Positions 17,401 through 25,275 are shown, numbered from the stretch's first letter. The stretch: DNA of 64,000 nt from Streptomyces chumphonensis (GCF_014779715.1 NZ_JACXYU010000014.1:62001-126000), one strand, 5' to 3'. The notes: generated by a model not told the origin, from the letters alone. Numbers and translations are program-made.

Positions 17401-17964
17401 CTGCACGACCGGGCCCGCCGCGAGGCGGCCGAGGCGATGAAGTCCGCCGGGGAGCGGACGGACAAGCTGGTGAAGGCGGCCGAGGAGCAGTTGGCGGAGG
17501 CGCGGGAGAAGGCCGAGTCGCTGGTGTCGGAGGCGAAGTCCGAGGCGAGCAGCGTGCGCATCTCGGCGGTGAAGAAGGCCGAGTCGCTGCTGAAGGAGGC
17601 GGAGCAGAAGAAGGCCGCCGTCCTGAAGGAGGCCGAGCGGACGCGCGAGGAGGCCCGTGAGGAGGCCCGGCGGATCGTCGCCGAGGGCCGCGCGGAGCTG
17701 GACACGCTGGTGCGGCGTCAGGAGGACATCAACGCCGAGATCTCACGGGTGCAGGACGTGCTGGAGGCACTGGAGTCGTTCGAGGTGCCGGGCGCGGGCG
17801 GCCGGAGCGGGAAGGACGCCGGGCGCGAGGGGGGCTCCGACGGCAAGGCCGACAAGGCCGACCGGGGAAGCAGGGGCGGCAAGGCGGGCAGGGGCGAGAA
17901 GGACGACGGGGTCAAGGCCGGGGCGGGTGCGGGCGGTCCACGATCGGGTGGCAAGCCGTCCTGA
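14446..17964 (+). CDS. scy: Scy polarisome coiled-coil protein
   Basis: 1172 aa from GTG 14446. A DivIVA-like N-terminus (RGYDRYEADDHLSRFEAEME) is followed by a coiled coil that runs almost to the end, built from Ala/Glu/Arg-rich repeats of the form AEAERLRxEA, and by a short Gly/Lys-rich tail (about 1125-1172). In S. coelicolor, Scy organises the tip growth machinery with DivIVA and FilP and is longer (over 1300 aa from memory); here the repeat array is shorter. It lies immediately upstream of filP in the same orientation. The antisense strand is open over most of its length because of codon bias. Confidence 0.93.
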   Translation: MRGYDRYEADDHLSRFEAEMERLKKERDKAVDHADDLGYQVEVLRAKLHEARRSLAARPAGYDNLAGQAEQLLRNAQMQAEQLRADADRELRTARAQAQRVHQEQAEAQARMESELHTEAVRRRQQLDQELAERRATVESHVNENVAWAEQVRARSESQARRLTEEARAEAEQTLNAARAEAQRLAEQSRHRLTEEAQGARAEAEALLRRARAEAERLMATASAQAQEATEHADRLRSASAADADAARREAAEAARRAEERMREADEALRGARAEADKLLEGAREQAEKRLADAEAQNEQRTRTAKAQIARLVSEATGETEAAKAEAEQLRADARAEAERLRAEAKDHAKASAAEETAAQLSEAARSAEEIVGKASQEARATKKAAAEEAERLRRQAEEEADRLRSEAHDIAEELKGSAQADTKEYRAKTVELQEEARRLRGEAEQLRADAVEEGERLRAEARKDAVQQIEQAASKVEELLSQAKEDAEQTRDAATTEGERVRTEAIERATTLRRQAEELVERARAEAEELRRDAEEQAERARADAEEAGRRLREEADEQAAQTLAEAEAEADRRRGEADGKLTAAEEELTGARAEAERLREEARSETERLRTEAAERLRTLRQQAEEEAERLRTEATSDAAQARVEGEAVAVRLRTEAATEAERLRTDAQETADRVRAEADTAAERLGAEAAEALSAAQEEASRRRREAEELLADARDEAHRERTQAREQSEELLASARRRVEEAQGEAARLVGEAEERAAGLVAAAEEHAQQVRDAVSGLRAEAEEEIAGLRSAAEHAAATLRREAAEETDAAKALAERTVTDALEETERLRTSAQREADQARADADRVRDDAREEAAWKLAEAAEQADEVRADAERVRDEARADASRRLTEAAEQADELVAEARQEALRTATAAEEQADTMIGVARTEAERLVGEARADSHAMVERARGDSNTMLEEARRDAGAIRERSEELRARVESEVEELHDRARREAAEAMKSAGERTDKLVKAAEEQLAEAREKAESLVSEAKSEASSVRISAVKKAESLLKEAEQKKAAVLKEAERTREEAREEARRIVAEGRAELDTLVRRQEDINAEISRVQDVLEALESFEVPGAGGRSGKDAGREGGSDGKADKADRGSRGGKAGRGEKDDGVKAGAGAGGPRSGGKPS

Positions 17965-18129
17965 GGTCACGGCCGGGCGGTACCCGGGCGCGCACGCCGG
18001 AAAGCCACCCGAAAGAGCGCACATTGTCCCCAGCAAACCCCACTCAATCGGCCATCCGCTCGATGACACGCCGCTTCGGCCCCTAGGATTCCGTCTAACA
18101 CCTCACCGGTCTCTTTCGACAGGAACCCC

Positions 18130-19071
18130 ATGAGCGACACTTCCTCCCCCTTCGGCTTCGAGCTCGTGCGGCGTGGTTACGACCGCGGCCAGGTGGACGA
18201 CCGCATCACGAAGCTCGTCGCCGACCGTGACAGCGCTCTCTCGCGCATCACCTCGCTGGAAAAGCGCATCGAGGAACTGCATCTCGAGACGCAGAACGCC
18301 CAGGCCCAGGTCAACGACTCCGAGCCCTCGTACGCCGGACTGGGCGCGCGGGTCGAGAAGATCCTCAGGCTCGCCGAGGAAGAGGCCAAGGACCTGCGGG
18401 AAGAGGCCCGCCGGGCGGCCGAGCAGCACCGGGAGCTGGCGGAGAGCGCCGCGCAGCAGGTCCGCGACGACGCGGAGGCGTTCGCCGCCGACCGCAAGAC
18501 GAAGGCCGAGGAGGACGGCGTCCGCATCGTCGACGCGGCCAAGGGCGAGGCGTCCCAGCTGCGTTCGGACGCCGAGCGGGACGCGCAGTCCAAGCGCGAG
18601 GAGGCCGACGCGCTCTTCGAGGACACGCGCGCCAAGGCCGCCCAGGCCGCCGCCGACTTCGAGACGAACCTCGCCAAGCGCCGCGAGCAGTCCGAGCGCG
18701 ACCTCGCGTCCCGCCAGGCGAAGGCCGAGAAGCGGCTGGCGGAGATCGAGCACCGTGCCGAGCAGCTGCGCCTGGAGGCCGAGAAGCTGCGCACCGACGC
18801 CGAGCGCCGGGCCCGCCAGACGGTGGAAACGGCCCAGCGCCAGGCCGAGGACATCGTGGCCGACGCGAACGCCAAGGCCGACCGCGTCCGCAGCGAGTCG
18901 GAGCGCGAGCTGGCCGCCCTCACCAACCGCCGCGACAGCATCAACGCCCAGCTGACCAATGTGCGCGAGATGCTCGCGACGCTCACCGGTGCCGCCGTGG
19001 CGGCCTCCGGCGCCCCGATGGACGACGAGGAGGGCGCGGCGAAGAACGTGCCGGCCCAGCAGAGCCGCTGA
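18130..19071 (+). CDS. filP: FilP intermediate-filament-like coiled-coil protein
   Basis: 313 aa. The N-terminal segment FELVRRGYDRGQVDDRI resembles the DivIVA/Wag31 membrane-binding start and is followed by a long coiled coil (about 25-285) and a short flexible tail. FilP assembles filaments that stiffen Streptomyces hyphae and works with Scy and DivIVA at the tip. It is separated from scy by 165 bp that include a TAGGAT hexamer at 18084-18089, so it may have its own promoter. A strong hairpin follows the stop. Many residues are charged and there is no signal peptide. Confidence 0.94.
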   Translation: MSDTSSPFGFELVRRGYDRGQVDDRITKLVADRDSALSRITSLEKRIEELHLETQNAQAQVNDSEPSYAGLGARVEKILRLAEEEAKDLREEARRAAEQHRELAESAAQQVRDDAEAFAADRKTKAEEDGVRIVDAAKGEASQLRSDAERDAQSKREEADALFEDTRAKAAQAAADFETNLAKRREQSERDLASRQAKAEKRLAEIEHRAEQLRLEAEKLRTDAERRARQTVETAQRQAEDIVADANAKADRVRSESERELAALTNRRDSINAQLTNVREMLATLTGAAVAASGAPMDDEEGAAKNVPAQQSR

Positions 19072-19093
19072 GCGTCGCCACCGAGGTGACGTC

Positions 19094-19132
19094 CCGGTTC
19101 GTCCCGGGGCGGTTCGTCCCGGGACGAACCGG
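19094..19132 (+). terminator. Hairpin terminator after filP
   Basis: A perfect 15-bp stem (19094-19108 with 19118-19132; left arm CCGGTTCGTCCCGGG) encloses a 9-nt loop. No U-tract follows, as is common for Streptomyces hairpin terminators. It separates filP from the ABC exporter operon. Confidence 0.75.
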
Positions 19133-19187
19133 TCCAAGTGCCGCGCGCGAGTTGGCGCGGGGTGCTTGGACCGTCTAGCGTCGAGCC

Positions 19188-20108
19188 ATGATCGAGCTTG
19201 ACAGGCTCACGAAGCGCTACGGCACCACGGTGGCGGTGGACCAGCTCACCTGCACGGTCCAGCCCGGTGTGGTCACGGGCTTCCTGGGTCCCAACGGGGC
19301 AGGCAAGTCGACCACGATGCGAATGATGCTCGGTCTCGACCGGCCGACGGCGGGTGACGTCCGCATCGACGGCGAGCACTACGACCGGCTGCGCGACCCG
19401 CTCAACCACATCGGCGCGCTGCTGGAGGCCAAGGCCGTCCACCCGGGGCGGACGGCGTACAACCACCTGACGGTCCTCGCGCAGTCCAACGGCATCCCGC
19501 AGAAGCGGGTGCCCGAGGTGCTGGACCTGGTCGGGCTGGGCTCGGTGGCCAAGAAGCGGCCGAAGGGCTTCTCCCTGGGCATGGGCCAGCGGCTCGGGAT
19601 CGCCTCCGCCCTGCTGGGCGACCCGAAGATCCTGATGTTCGACGAGCCGGTCAACGGGCTGGACCCGGAGGGCATCCACTGGATCCGCAACCTGATGAAG
19701 TACCTCGCCTCGGAGGGCAAGACGGTCTTCGTCTCCAGCCACCTGATGAGCGAGATGGCGCTCACGGCGGAACACCTCATCGTCATCGGCAGGGGCCGGC
19801 TGCTGGCCGACACCTCCATGCGGGAGTTCATCAAGGAGAACTCCCGCTCCTACGTCCGGCTGCGCACCCCCGAGCCCGAGCGGATGCGGGACGTGCTGGC
19901 GACGGCCGGTCTCACCCCCGTGGCCACCGAGGACGGCGCGCTGGAGGTGGACTCCGTGGAGTCCGACCGGCTCGGTGAGCTGGCAGCCGAACACGGTCTC
20001 GTCCTGCACGAGCTGAGCCCGCAGCAGGCCTCGCTGGAAGAGGCGTTCATGCAGCTGACGGCCGAGGCGGTCCAGTACCACGCCCACGGCACGGGGAAGG
20101 GAGCCTGA
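19188..20108 (+). CDS. ABC exporter ATP-binding protein (ABC-2 type), pair A
   Basis: 306 aa. Walker A GPNGAGKST, Q-loop region, the signature variant FSLGMGQR in place of LSGGQ, Walker B ILMFDEPVNGLDPEG and H-loop FVSSHLMSEM. The C-terminal 80 residues form the accessory domain of ABC-2 daunorubicin/lantibiotic-type exporters. TAGCGT lies 12 nt before the ATG, suggesting a leaderless transcript. It is 2 bp from its permease gene. The substrate is unknown. The second pair at 21 kb has the same signature variant and is clearly paralogous. Confidence 0.92.
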   Translation: MIELDRLTKRYGTTVAVDQLTCTVQPGVVTGFLGPNGAGKSTTMRMMLGLDRPTAGDVRIDGEHYDRLRDPLNHIGALLEAKAVHPGRTAYNHLTVLAQSNGIPQKRVPEVLDLVGLGSVAKKRPKGFSLGMGQRLGIASALLGDPKILMFDEPVNGLDPEGIHWIRNLMKYLASEGKTVFVSSHLMSEMALTAEHLIVIGRGRLLADTSMREFIKENSRSYVRLRTPEPERMRDVLATAGLTPVATEDGALEVDSVESDRLGELAAEHGLVLHELSPQQASLEEAFMQLTAEAVQYHAHGTGKGA

Positions 20109-20110
20109 CC

Positions 20111-20878
20111 ATGGCGCACACGACTCAGGTCATCCGCTCCGAGTGGACCAAGGCCACCACCGTGCGGGCCACGCTCTGGACGCTGGCCATCGCGTTCCTG
20201 GTCACGGTCGTCTTCGGCGTCCTGATCAGCCTGCTGCTGAACAACACCTTCGAGGACCTGCCGGAGCGCGAACGGCTGACCTTCGACCCGGTCCTCACGA
20301 GCTTCGCCGGGATGTCGCTCGGTCAGCTGGCGATGATCGCGTTCGGCATCCTGCTCGTGGCCAGCGAGTACAGCACCGGCATGATCCGGGCGTCGCTGGC
20401 GGCGGTGCCGCAGCGCGGCCTCTTCATGACGGCCAAGCTCCTCGTGGGCACGCTGCTGGTCCTCGTCGTCGGCATGGTCACCAGCTTCGTCACCTTCTTC
20501 CTGGGCCAGGCCGTCCTCGGCGACCTGTCGGTCTCCATCGGCGAGACGAACGTCCTGCGCGCCGTCATCGGCGGCGGGCTGTACATGACGCTGATCGCGG
20601 TCTTCGCGATGGGCATCACGTGGGTCCTGCGCAGCGCGCTGCTGGCCTTCTCGATCCTGGTGCCGCTCTTCTTCCTCGTGACGCCGATCCTGGCGAGCAT
20701 CGAGGCCACGCGCGACGTCGGCTACTGGTTCCCCGACCAGGCGGGCACGGCGATCATGAGCGTGGTCGACACCGGCGAACGCCCGTACGGACCGTGGGGC
20801 GGCCTCCTCATCATGGTGCTCTGGACGGTGGCGGCCCTCGTCGCCGGCTACGTCACGCTCAAGAAGCGCGACGCCTAG
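20111..20878 (+). CDS. ABC-2 type exporter permease, pair A
   Basis: 255 aa with about six membrane segments. The N-terminal IRSEWTKATTVRATLWTL motif (cytoplasmic amphipathic start) and the SEYSTGMIRASLAAVPQR loop are typical of Streptomyces ABC-2 permeases, and both are echoed in the pair B permease. It directly follows its ATPase gene and ends before a strong intrinsic terminator. Substrate unknown; such pairs export drugs, lipids or peptides. Confidence 0.91.
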   Translation: MAHTTQVIRSEWTKATTVRATLWTLAIAFLVTVVFGVLISLLLNNTFEDLPERERLTFDPVLTSFAGMSLGQLAMIAFGILLVASEYSTGMIRASLAAVPQRGLFMTAKLLVGTLLVLVVGMVTSFVTFFLGQAVLGDLSVSIGETNVLRAVIGGGLYMTLIAVFAMGITWVLRSALLAFSILVPLFFLVTPILASIEATRDVGYWFPDQAGTAIMSVVDTGERPYGPWGGLLIMVLWTVAALVAGYVTLKKRDA

Positions 20879-20907
20879 GCACGCCCGCGCCGCCGCGCGC
20901 GGAAGAC

Positions 20908-20954
20908 CGGCGACGGGCCGCCGGGGGTCTCCCCCGGCGGCCCGTCGCCGTTTT
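20908..20954 (+). terminator. Intrinsic terminator with 20-bp stem
   Basis: A perfect 20-bp stem (20908-20927 with 20931-20950) encloses a TCT triloop and is followed by TTTT (20951-20954). It is the clearest intrinsic terminator in the window and ends the pair A exporter operon. Confidence 0.92.
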
Positions 20955-21052
20955 CCGCTGTCTGACGGGAACCGTTCAAGGCGGCGGGCGCGTCCTCGTC
21001 GTCGGGGGCAGCAACCCATGCCCCGACGCACGTACGGCCAGGGGCGAAGAGC

Positions 21053-22228
21053 ATGATCGAGGCTTTCGGGCTGTCGAAGCACTACGGTGCCAAGACGGCC
21101 GTCTACAACCTGTCCTTCCAGGTGCGTCCAGGCATCGTGACCGGCTTCCTCGGGCCCAACGGCTCCGGGAAGTCGACGACGATGCGGATGATCCTGGGAC
21201 TGGACGAACCGAGCAGCGGCACGGTGACCATCGGCGGGACGTCCTTCCGCCGGCACCCCAACGCCGCCCGGCAGGTCGGCGCCCTGCTGGACGCCAAGGC
21301 GCTGCACGGGGGCCGCAGCGCCCGCAACCACCTGCTGTGCCTGGCCCAGCTGTCGGGCATCCCGAAGCGGCGCGTCGACGAGGTGCTGGACATCGTCGGG
21401 CTGCGCTCCGTGGCCGGGAAGCGCTCCAAGGGGTTCTCCCTCGGCATGGGCCAGCGGCTGGGCATCGCGGCGGCGCTGCTGGGCGACCCCCGGGTGCTGC
21501 TCTTCGACGAGCCGGTCAACGGGCTCGATCCGGAGGGCATCCGCTGGGTGCGGCAGCTGATGAAGCGGCTGGCGGCCGAGGGGCGGACCGTCTTCGTCTC
21601 CAGCCACCTCATGAGCGAGATGGCCCTGACGGCCGAGCACCTCATCGTCATCGGGCGCGGGCAACTGCTCGCCGACCAGTCCGTCAAGGAGTTCATCGCC
21701 GCCAACTCCGCGGACTTCGCGCGCGTCCGGACGCCGGACACCGAGCCGCAGCTGCGGGAGAAGCTGACGGCCGCGCTCGCCGAGGCGGGTGGCCGGGTGG
21801 ACCCGGAGGCCGACGGTGCGCTGCGGATCAGCGGGCTGCCGCTGCCCCGGATCAGCGACGTCGCGCACGCGGCGGACATCCGGCTGTGGGAGCTCTCGCC
21901 GCACCAGGCCTCGCTGGAGGAGGCGTACATGCGGATGACGCAGGGCGCCGTCGACTACGCCTCCACGGCCGTCCCGGGCGGGCAGCCCGCGGGGCCGGGG
22001 CAGCCGCCGCACGGGACGCCCCCGCACGGGATGCCGCCGCACGGCACGGCGCCGTACGCGATGCCGCAGGGCGCGCCGTTCGGCGCCCCGGCGGCACCGG
22101 GCGGCGGGTTCGTCCCGCAGCCGCCGCAGCCGCCGCAGACCGGGTTCGGTCCGCCCCCGCAGGGCCCGCCCGCCGCCGCGCCCGCACCCGTCCAGCAGCC
22201 CACGTCCGACCCCGAGGACGCCCGATGA
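21053..22228 (+). CDS. ABC exporter ATP-binding protein with Pro/Gly-rich tail, pair B
   Basis: 391 aa. The first 305 residues mirror pair A (Walker A GPNGSGKST, FSLGMGQR signature, Walker B LLFDEPVNGLDPEG, H-loop SSHLMSEM). The last 85 residues are an added low-complexity tail of Pro, Gly, Ala and Gln, with PPHG repeats, ending in a VQQPTSDPEDAR segment. Such tails are disordered and may mediate protein contacts. The stop overlaps the permease ATG (ATGA). Confidence 0.91.
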   Translation: MIEAFGLSKHYGAKTAVYNLSFQVRPGIVTGFLGPNGSGKSTTMRMILGLDEPSSGTVTIGGTSFRRHPNAARQVGALLDAKALHGGRSARNHLLCLAQLSGIPKRRVDEVLDIVGLRSVAGKRSKGFSLGMGQRLGIAAALLGDPRVLLFDEPVNGLDPEGIRWVRQLMKRLAAEGRTVFVSSHLMSEMALTAEHLIVIGRGQLLADQSVKEFIAANSADFARVRTPDTEPQLREKLTAALAEAGGRVDPEADGALRISGLPLPRISDVAHAADIRLWELSPHQASLEEAYMRMTQGAVDYASTAVPGGQPAGPGQPPHGTPPHGMPPHGTAPYAMPQGAPFGAPAAPGGGFVPQPPQPPQTGFGPPPQGPPAAAPAPVQQPTSDPEDAR

Positions 22229-23148
22229 GCACGCCCTACGCCGCCCCGCAGGCGGCCCCCGCAGCGCCCGGCCCGCACGGGGGCGTCGACCACCGGCCGG
22301 CCCGGCCGGTCGAGCAGAGCACCCATCTGGGCCACGCCATCGCCTCGGAGTGGACGAAGATTCGCTCGGTGCGCTCCACCATCTGGACGCTGGCGGTGAT
22401 GTTCGCGCTGGTCGTGGGCATCGGCCTGCTCACGGCCCTCGCGCTGGAGTCCGGCCCGTACGCCGAACTGCCGGTGCTGGGCGGCGGGCTGTTCGGCATG
22501 ATGCTCGGCCAGCTCGCGATCATCACCCTCGGCGTGCTGACGGTGACCTCCGAGTACAGCACCGGCATGATCCGCACCACGATGACGGTGTGCCCGAAGC
22601 GGACCCGCGTCCTGACGGCCAAGGCCATCGTCTTCTTCGCGCTGACGTTCGTGATGACGCTGGCCGCGACCAGCCTGACGGCGCTGATCCACTCCGCGAT
22701 GCTGGAGGGGAAGCCGCTCTCGCCGTATCACGACCTGAACGTCGGCGCGGACCCCTCCCAGGCCGTGGAGACCGCGACGGCGACCTCCCAGCAGTGGCTC
22801 CAGGCCACCGTCGGCGTCTCGCTGTTCGTCGCGCTCCTCGGCCTGCTCTCGCTGGCCGTCGGCACGCTGCTGCGCAGCACGCCCGGCGGGGTGACGACGA
22901 TGCTGGGGCTGGTGCTGCTGCCCTTCCTGATCTCGCTGTTCCTGATGACCGAGAGCACCCGGGAGCTGGGCGACGCGCTGCGCGAGTACTCCATGCTCAA
23001 CGGGCTCTCGACGCTCTACCACATGCCCTTCGAGTTCACCGAGGACGCGTCGCAGGTCAACGGCTGGCCCCTGCTGGGGCTGCTCGCCGCCGTCACGGCG
23101 GCCGCCCTGATCGCCGCCTACGCGCGCATCAGCACGCGCGACGTGTGA
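22225..23148 (+). CDS. ABC-2 type exporter permease, pair B
   Basis: 307 aa from ATG 22225. A Pro/Ala-rich cytoplasmic N-terminus of about 38 residues precedes ASEWTKIRSVRSTIWTL and about six membrane segments; SEYSTGMIRTTMTVCPKR matches the pair A loop. The insert between segments (about residues 170-195) is polar. It is coupled to its ATPase gene by a 4-bp overlap. Paralogy with pair A implies a local duplication followed by gain of proline-rich extensions on both subunits. Confidence 0.9.
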   Translation: MSTPYAAPQAAPAAPGPHGGVDHRPARPVEQSTHLGHAIASEWTKIRSVRSTIWTLAVMFALVVGIGLLTALALESGPYAELPVLGGGLFGMMLGQLAIITLGVLTVTSEYSTGMIRTTMTVCPKRTRVLTAKAIVFFALTFVMTLAATSLTALIHSAMLEGKPLSPYHDLNVGADPSQAVETATATSQQWLQATVGVSLFVALLGLLSLAVGTLLRSTPGGVTTMLGLVLLPFLISLFLMTESTRELGDALREYSMLNGLSTLYHMPFEFTEDASQVNGWPLLGLLAAVTAAALIAAYARISTRDV

Positions 23149-23166
23149 GGCCGGGCCCCGGTGCCG

Positions 23167-23191
23167 GGCGGCGCTGCGCTTCCGCGCCGCC
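23167..23191. terminator. Short hairpin between convergent genes
   Basis: An 8-bp stem (GGCGGCGC, 23167-23174; GCGCCGCC, 23184-23191) with a 9-nt loop lies between the exporter permease stop and the convergent small zinc-ribbon-like gene. It could end transcription in both directions. Confidence 0.5.
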
Positions 23192-23193
23192 GC

Positions 23194-23520
23194 TCAGTAC
23201 CGGGGCGCGTTCCGGGAGCGCCGCACCCGGGCCGCCCTGCGGTCCCGGGCCGACCAGCACGGGCCGTGCCAGTGCCGCCGGTCGTCGACGTCCCCGTCCC
23301 GCTGCCAGGCGACGACGTGCGGCGTCCCGGGCGGAAGCAGCTGGTCGCAGCCGGGGCAGCGGTAGGGCTTCCCGGCCGCGCCCCCGCTGACGCGGCGCAC
23401 CACCCACTCCTCGCCCCGCCAGCTCTCGGTGCTCTCCAGCCCGATGCTCCGCCGTCCTTCCGCCGCGGGACCCTTGCCGTTGCTGACACCGCCGCGTGGG
23501 CGGTTGCGACGCGGAGACAC
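23194..23520 (-). CDS. Small conserved Cys/His protein, probable zinc-binding
   Basis: 108 aa from GTG 23520, with GAGG 6 nt upstream. A basic, disordered start (SPRRNRPRGG) leads to GLESTESWRGEEWVVRRV, then YRCPGCDQLLPPGTPHVVAW and HWHGPCW. The CxxC plus the later His/Cys set looks like a zinc ribbon related to HNH-like folds. The C-terminal RSRNAPRY is basic. I recognise it as a conserved Streptomyces small protein, often given the unsupported name ATP/GTP-binding protein; there is no P-loop. Function unknown. Confidence 0.82.
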   Translation of the reverse strand: MSPRRNRPRGGVSNGKGPAAEGRRSIGLESTESWRGEEWVVRRVSGGAAGKPYRCPGCDQLLPPGTPHVVAWQRDGDVDDRRHWHGPCWSARDRRAARVRRSRNAPRY

Positions 23521-23639
23521 GAGACACCTCACGGTTGACGGGACCGGCTGCCGGTCCCGGGGACGCGGACGGTTCCCCAGGGTAGCGGTCCGGCGGCGGT
23601 GGACGGCCGATCTCCCGGCGTGCCGGGGGCGCGGCGCAC

Positions 23640-23663
23640 GGCGCGCGCACCTTTGCGCACGCC
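23640..23663 (-). terminator. Imperfect hairpin after the nik-type operon
   Basis: GGCGCGCGC (23640-23648) pairs with GCGCACGCC (23655-23663), with one mismatch and a 6-nt loop. It lies 7 bp beyond the last ATPase gene, in the right place to end the operon. Confidence 0.45.
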
Positions 23664-23669
23664 CGCCGC

Positions 23670-24335
23670 TCACGCCCGCGCGGACGACCCGGAGGCAAGG
23701 TGCGTCACGCGGTCGCACCAGCGGTCGAGGAGGACGCGGTCGTGGCCCACGGCCAGCAGCGCGGCCCCGGTGGCGGCCCGGTAGTCCTCCACCACCCCGA
23801 CGAGCGCCGCCGTCGTGGACGCGTCGAGCATCGCCGTCATCTCGTCGCAGATCAGCAGCCGGGGCCGCAGGACGAGGGCCCGGGCGACGCAGGCCCGCTG
23901 CAGCTGGCCGTCGCTGACCTCGTGCGGGCCCCGGGTCAGCAGGTCCCCGCCGAGCCCGACGGTGGGCGCCAGCTCCGCCAGGCGGTCGGCCACCTCGGCG
24001 GCCCGACCGGTGGCCCGCAGCGGCTCGGCGATCAGGTCGCGCAGCGTCAGCCGGGGGTCGGCGGCCTGCCGGGGCTGCTGGAAGACGACGCCGACCGTCG
24101 TGCGCAACGCCCTCGGGGCCCGGTGCCGGAACCCGGGGACGGGCGTCCCCGCCAGCCGCACCTCCCCCGCGTCCGGGCGGTGCAGCAGGGCGGCGACGCG
24201 GGCGAGGGTGGACTTGCCGCAGCCGCTCGGCCCCAGCAGGCCCACCGCCTCCCCGTCGGCCACGGTGAGGTCGACGTCCCGCAGCACCGGGGTGCGGCGG
24301 TCGTATCCGGCGGTGACGGCGCGCAGTTCAAGCAT
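23670..24335 (-). CDS. nikE: Nickel/peptide ABC importer ATPase NikE-like
   Basis: 221 aa, short for a DppF/NikE subunit, without the C-terminal oligopeptide extension. Walker A GPSGCGKST, Q-loop VFQQPRQAADPR, signature VSDGQLQR, Walker B LLICDEMTAMLD and H-loop VGHDR. It is the last gene of a five-gene importer operon and overlaps NikD by 8 bp. The Nur-type box in front of the operon argues for nickel as the substrate. The signature has Asp-Gly where LSGGQ has Gly-Gly, as in some NikE proteins. Confidence 0.85.
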   Translation of the reverse strand: MLELRAVTAGYDRRTPVLRDVDLTVADGEAVGLLGPSGCGKSTLARVAALLHRPDAGEVRLAGTPVPGFRHRAPRALRTTVGVVFQQPRQAADPRLTLRDLIAEPLRATGRAAEVADRLAELAPTVGLGGDLLTRGPHEVSDGQLQRACVARALVLRPRLLICDEMTAMLDASTTAALVGVVEDYRAATGAALLAVGHDRVLLDRWCDRVTHLASGSSARA

Positions 24336-25275
24336 GGGCGGGGTCCAGGGCGTGGTGGCAGGCGAGGCCGTCGGTCAGCTCCGGCCGCCGCGCGCAGGCC
24401 GCGGAGGCCCGCCCGCAGCGGGGGGCGAACGCGCAGCCCTCCGGGAGGGCGTCCAGCTCGGGCGGCATGCCGGGGATCGGCGTGAACTCCCGTTCCGGGA
24501 GGGCCGCGAGGAGTCCGGCGGCGTAGGGGTGGCGGGGGCCGGGAGAGCCGAAGAAGCCCTTGGCGTCGGCGAGTTCGACCACGCGTCCGGCGTACATCAC
24601 GGCCACCCGGTCGGCGATGCGGGCGGCGGCGGACAGGTCGTGGGTGATCACCAGCAGGCCCCGCCCGTCGTCGGCGTGGCGGCGCAGCTCGTCCACCGTG
24701 CGGTCGACCAGCTCCCGGTCGAGTCCGGTCGTGGGCTCGTCGGCGATGAGCAGCGGCGCGTCCCCGACGAGGGCGAGGGCGGTCGCGGCGCGCTGGGCCA
24801 GGCCGCCGGAGAGCTCGTGCGGGTAGCGGTCGAGGTGGTCGCTGGGGAAGGCGGCGCGTGCGGCGGCCGCCGCCACGGCGTCCGGCAGCCCGCTCCCCCG
24901 GACGCCGGTCAGTTCGCGGACGGTCTCGGCGAGCTGGGACCGCACCGTGCGGACGGGAGTGAGGTGCCCGGCGGGGCTCTGCGGGATGAGCCCGATGCGG
25001 CGACCGCGCACCTCACGGGCGAGGACGTCCTCGTCGGCCGCCAGCAGTTCGCGGCCGTCGGTGTGCACGGCACCCCGCACCTGGGCGTTGCCGGGGAGCA
25101 GGCCGAGCAGGGCGGAGGCCAGCACGGACTTGCCGCAGCCGCTCTCCCCCACCAGCGCCAGGCACTGTCCGGCGGCGAGGGTGAAGGAGACGTCACGGAC
25201 GGCGGCGACGGTCCGGCCGCCGCTCATGCGGAAGCGGACGGAGAGGTCCGCCACCGTCAGCAGGGGCGCGCTCAC
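24328..25275 (-). CDS. nikD: Nickel/peptide ABC importer ATPase NikD-like
   Basis: 315 aa from GTG 25275, overlapping the permease stop (GTGA). Walker A GESGCGKS, Q-loop IPQSPAGHLTPVRTV, signature LSGGLAQR, Walker B LLIADEPTTGLD and H-loop ITHD. The C-terminal segment PEGCAFAPRCGRASAACARR carries the Cys pattern of the oligopeptide/nickel importer C-terminal domain (oligo_HPY). It pairs with the NikE-like subunit. The upstream reading frame stays open across the permease gene but is not coding. Confidence 0.88.
   Translation of the reverse strand: MSAPLLTVADLSVRFRMSGGRTVAAVRDVSFTLAAGQCLALVGESGCGKSVLASALLGLLPGNAQVRGAVHTDGRELLAADEDVLAREVRGRRIGLIPQSPAGHLTPVRTVRSQLAETVRELTGVRGSGLPDAVAAAAARAAFPSDHLDRYPHELSGGLAQRAATALALVGDAPLLIADEPTTGLDRELVDRTVDELRRHADDGRGLLVITHDLSAAARIADRVAVMYAGRVVELADAKGFFGSPGPRHPYAAGLLAALPEREFTPIPGMPPELDALPEGCAFAPRCGRASAACARRPELTDGLACHHALDPAHA

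Noticed and set aside
14410..17705. Long open frames on the minus strand through scy (up to about 1000 codons), rich in Arg, Leu, Pro and Gly or Ser and Ala.
   Set aside because: They mirror the third-position GC bias of the scy repeats; amino-acid composition is that of noise, and no Shine-Dalgarno or family motif is seen.
20143..23148. A 1001-codon plus-strand frame covering both exporter pairs.
   Set aside because: Only the last 307 codons (from ATG 22225) form a protein; the rest is out of frame with the pair A permease and pair B ATPase.
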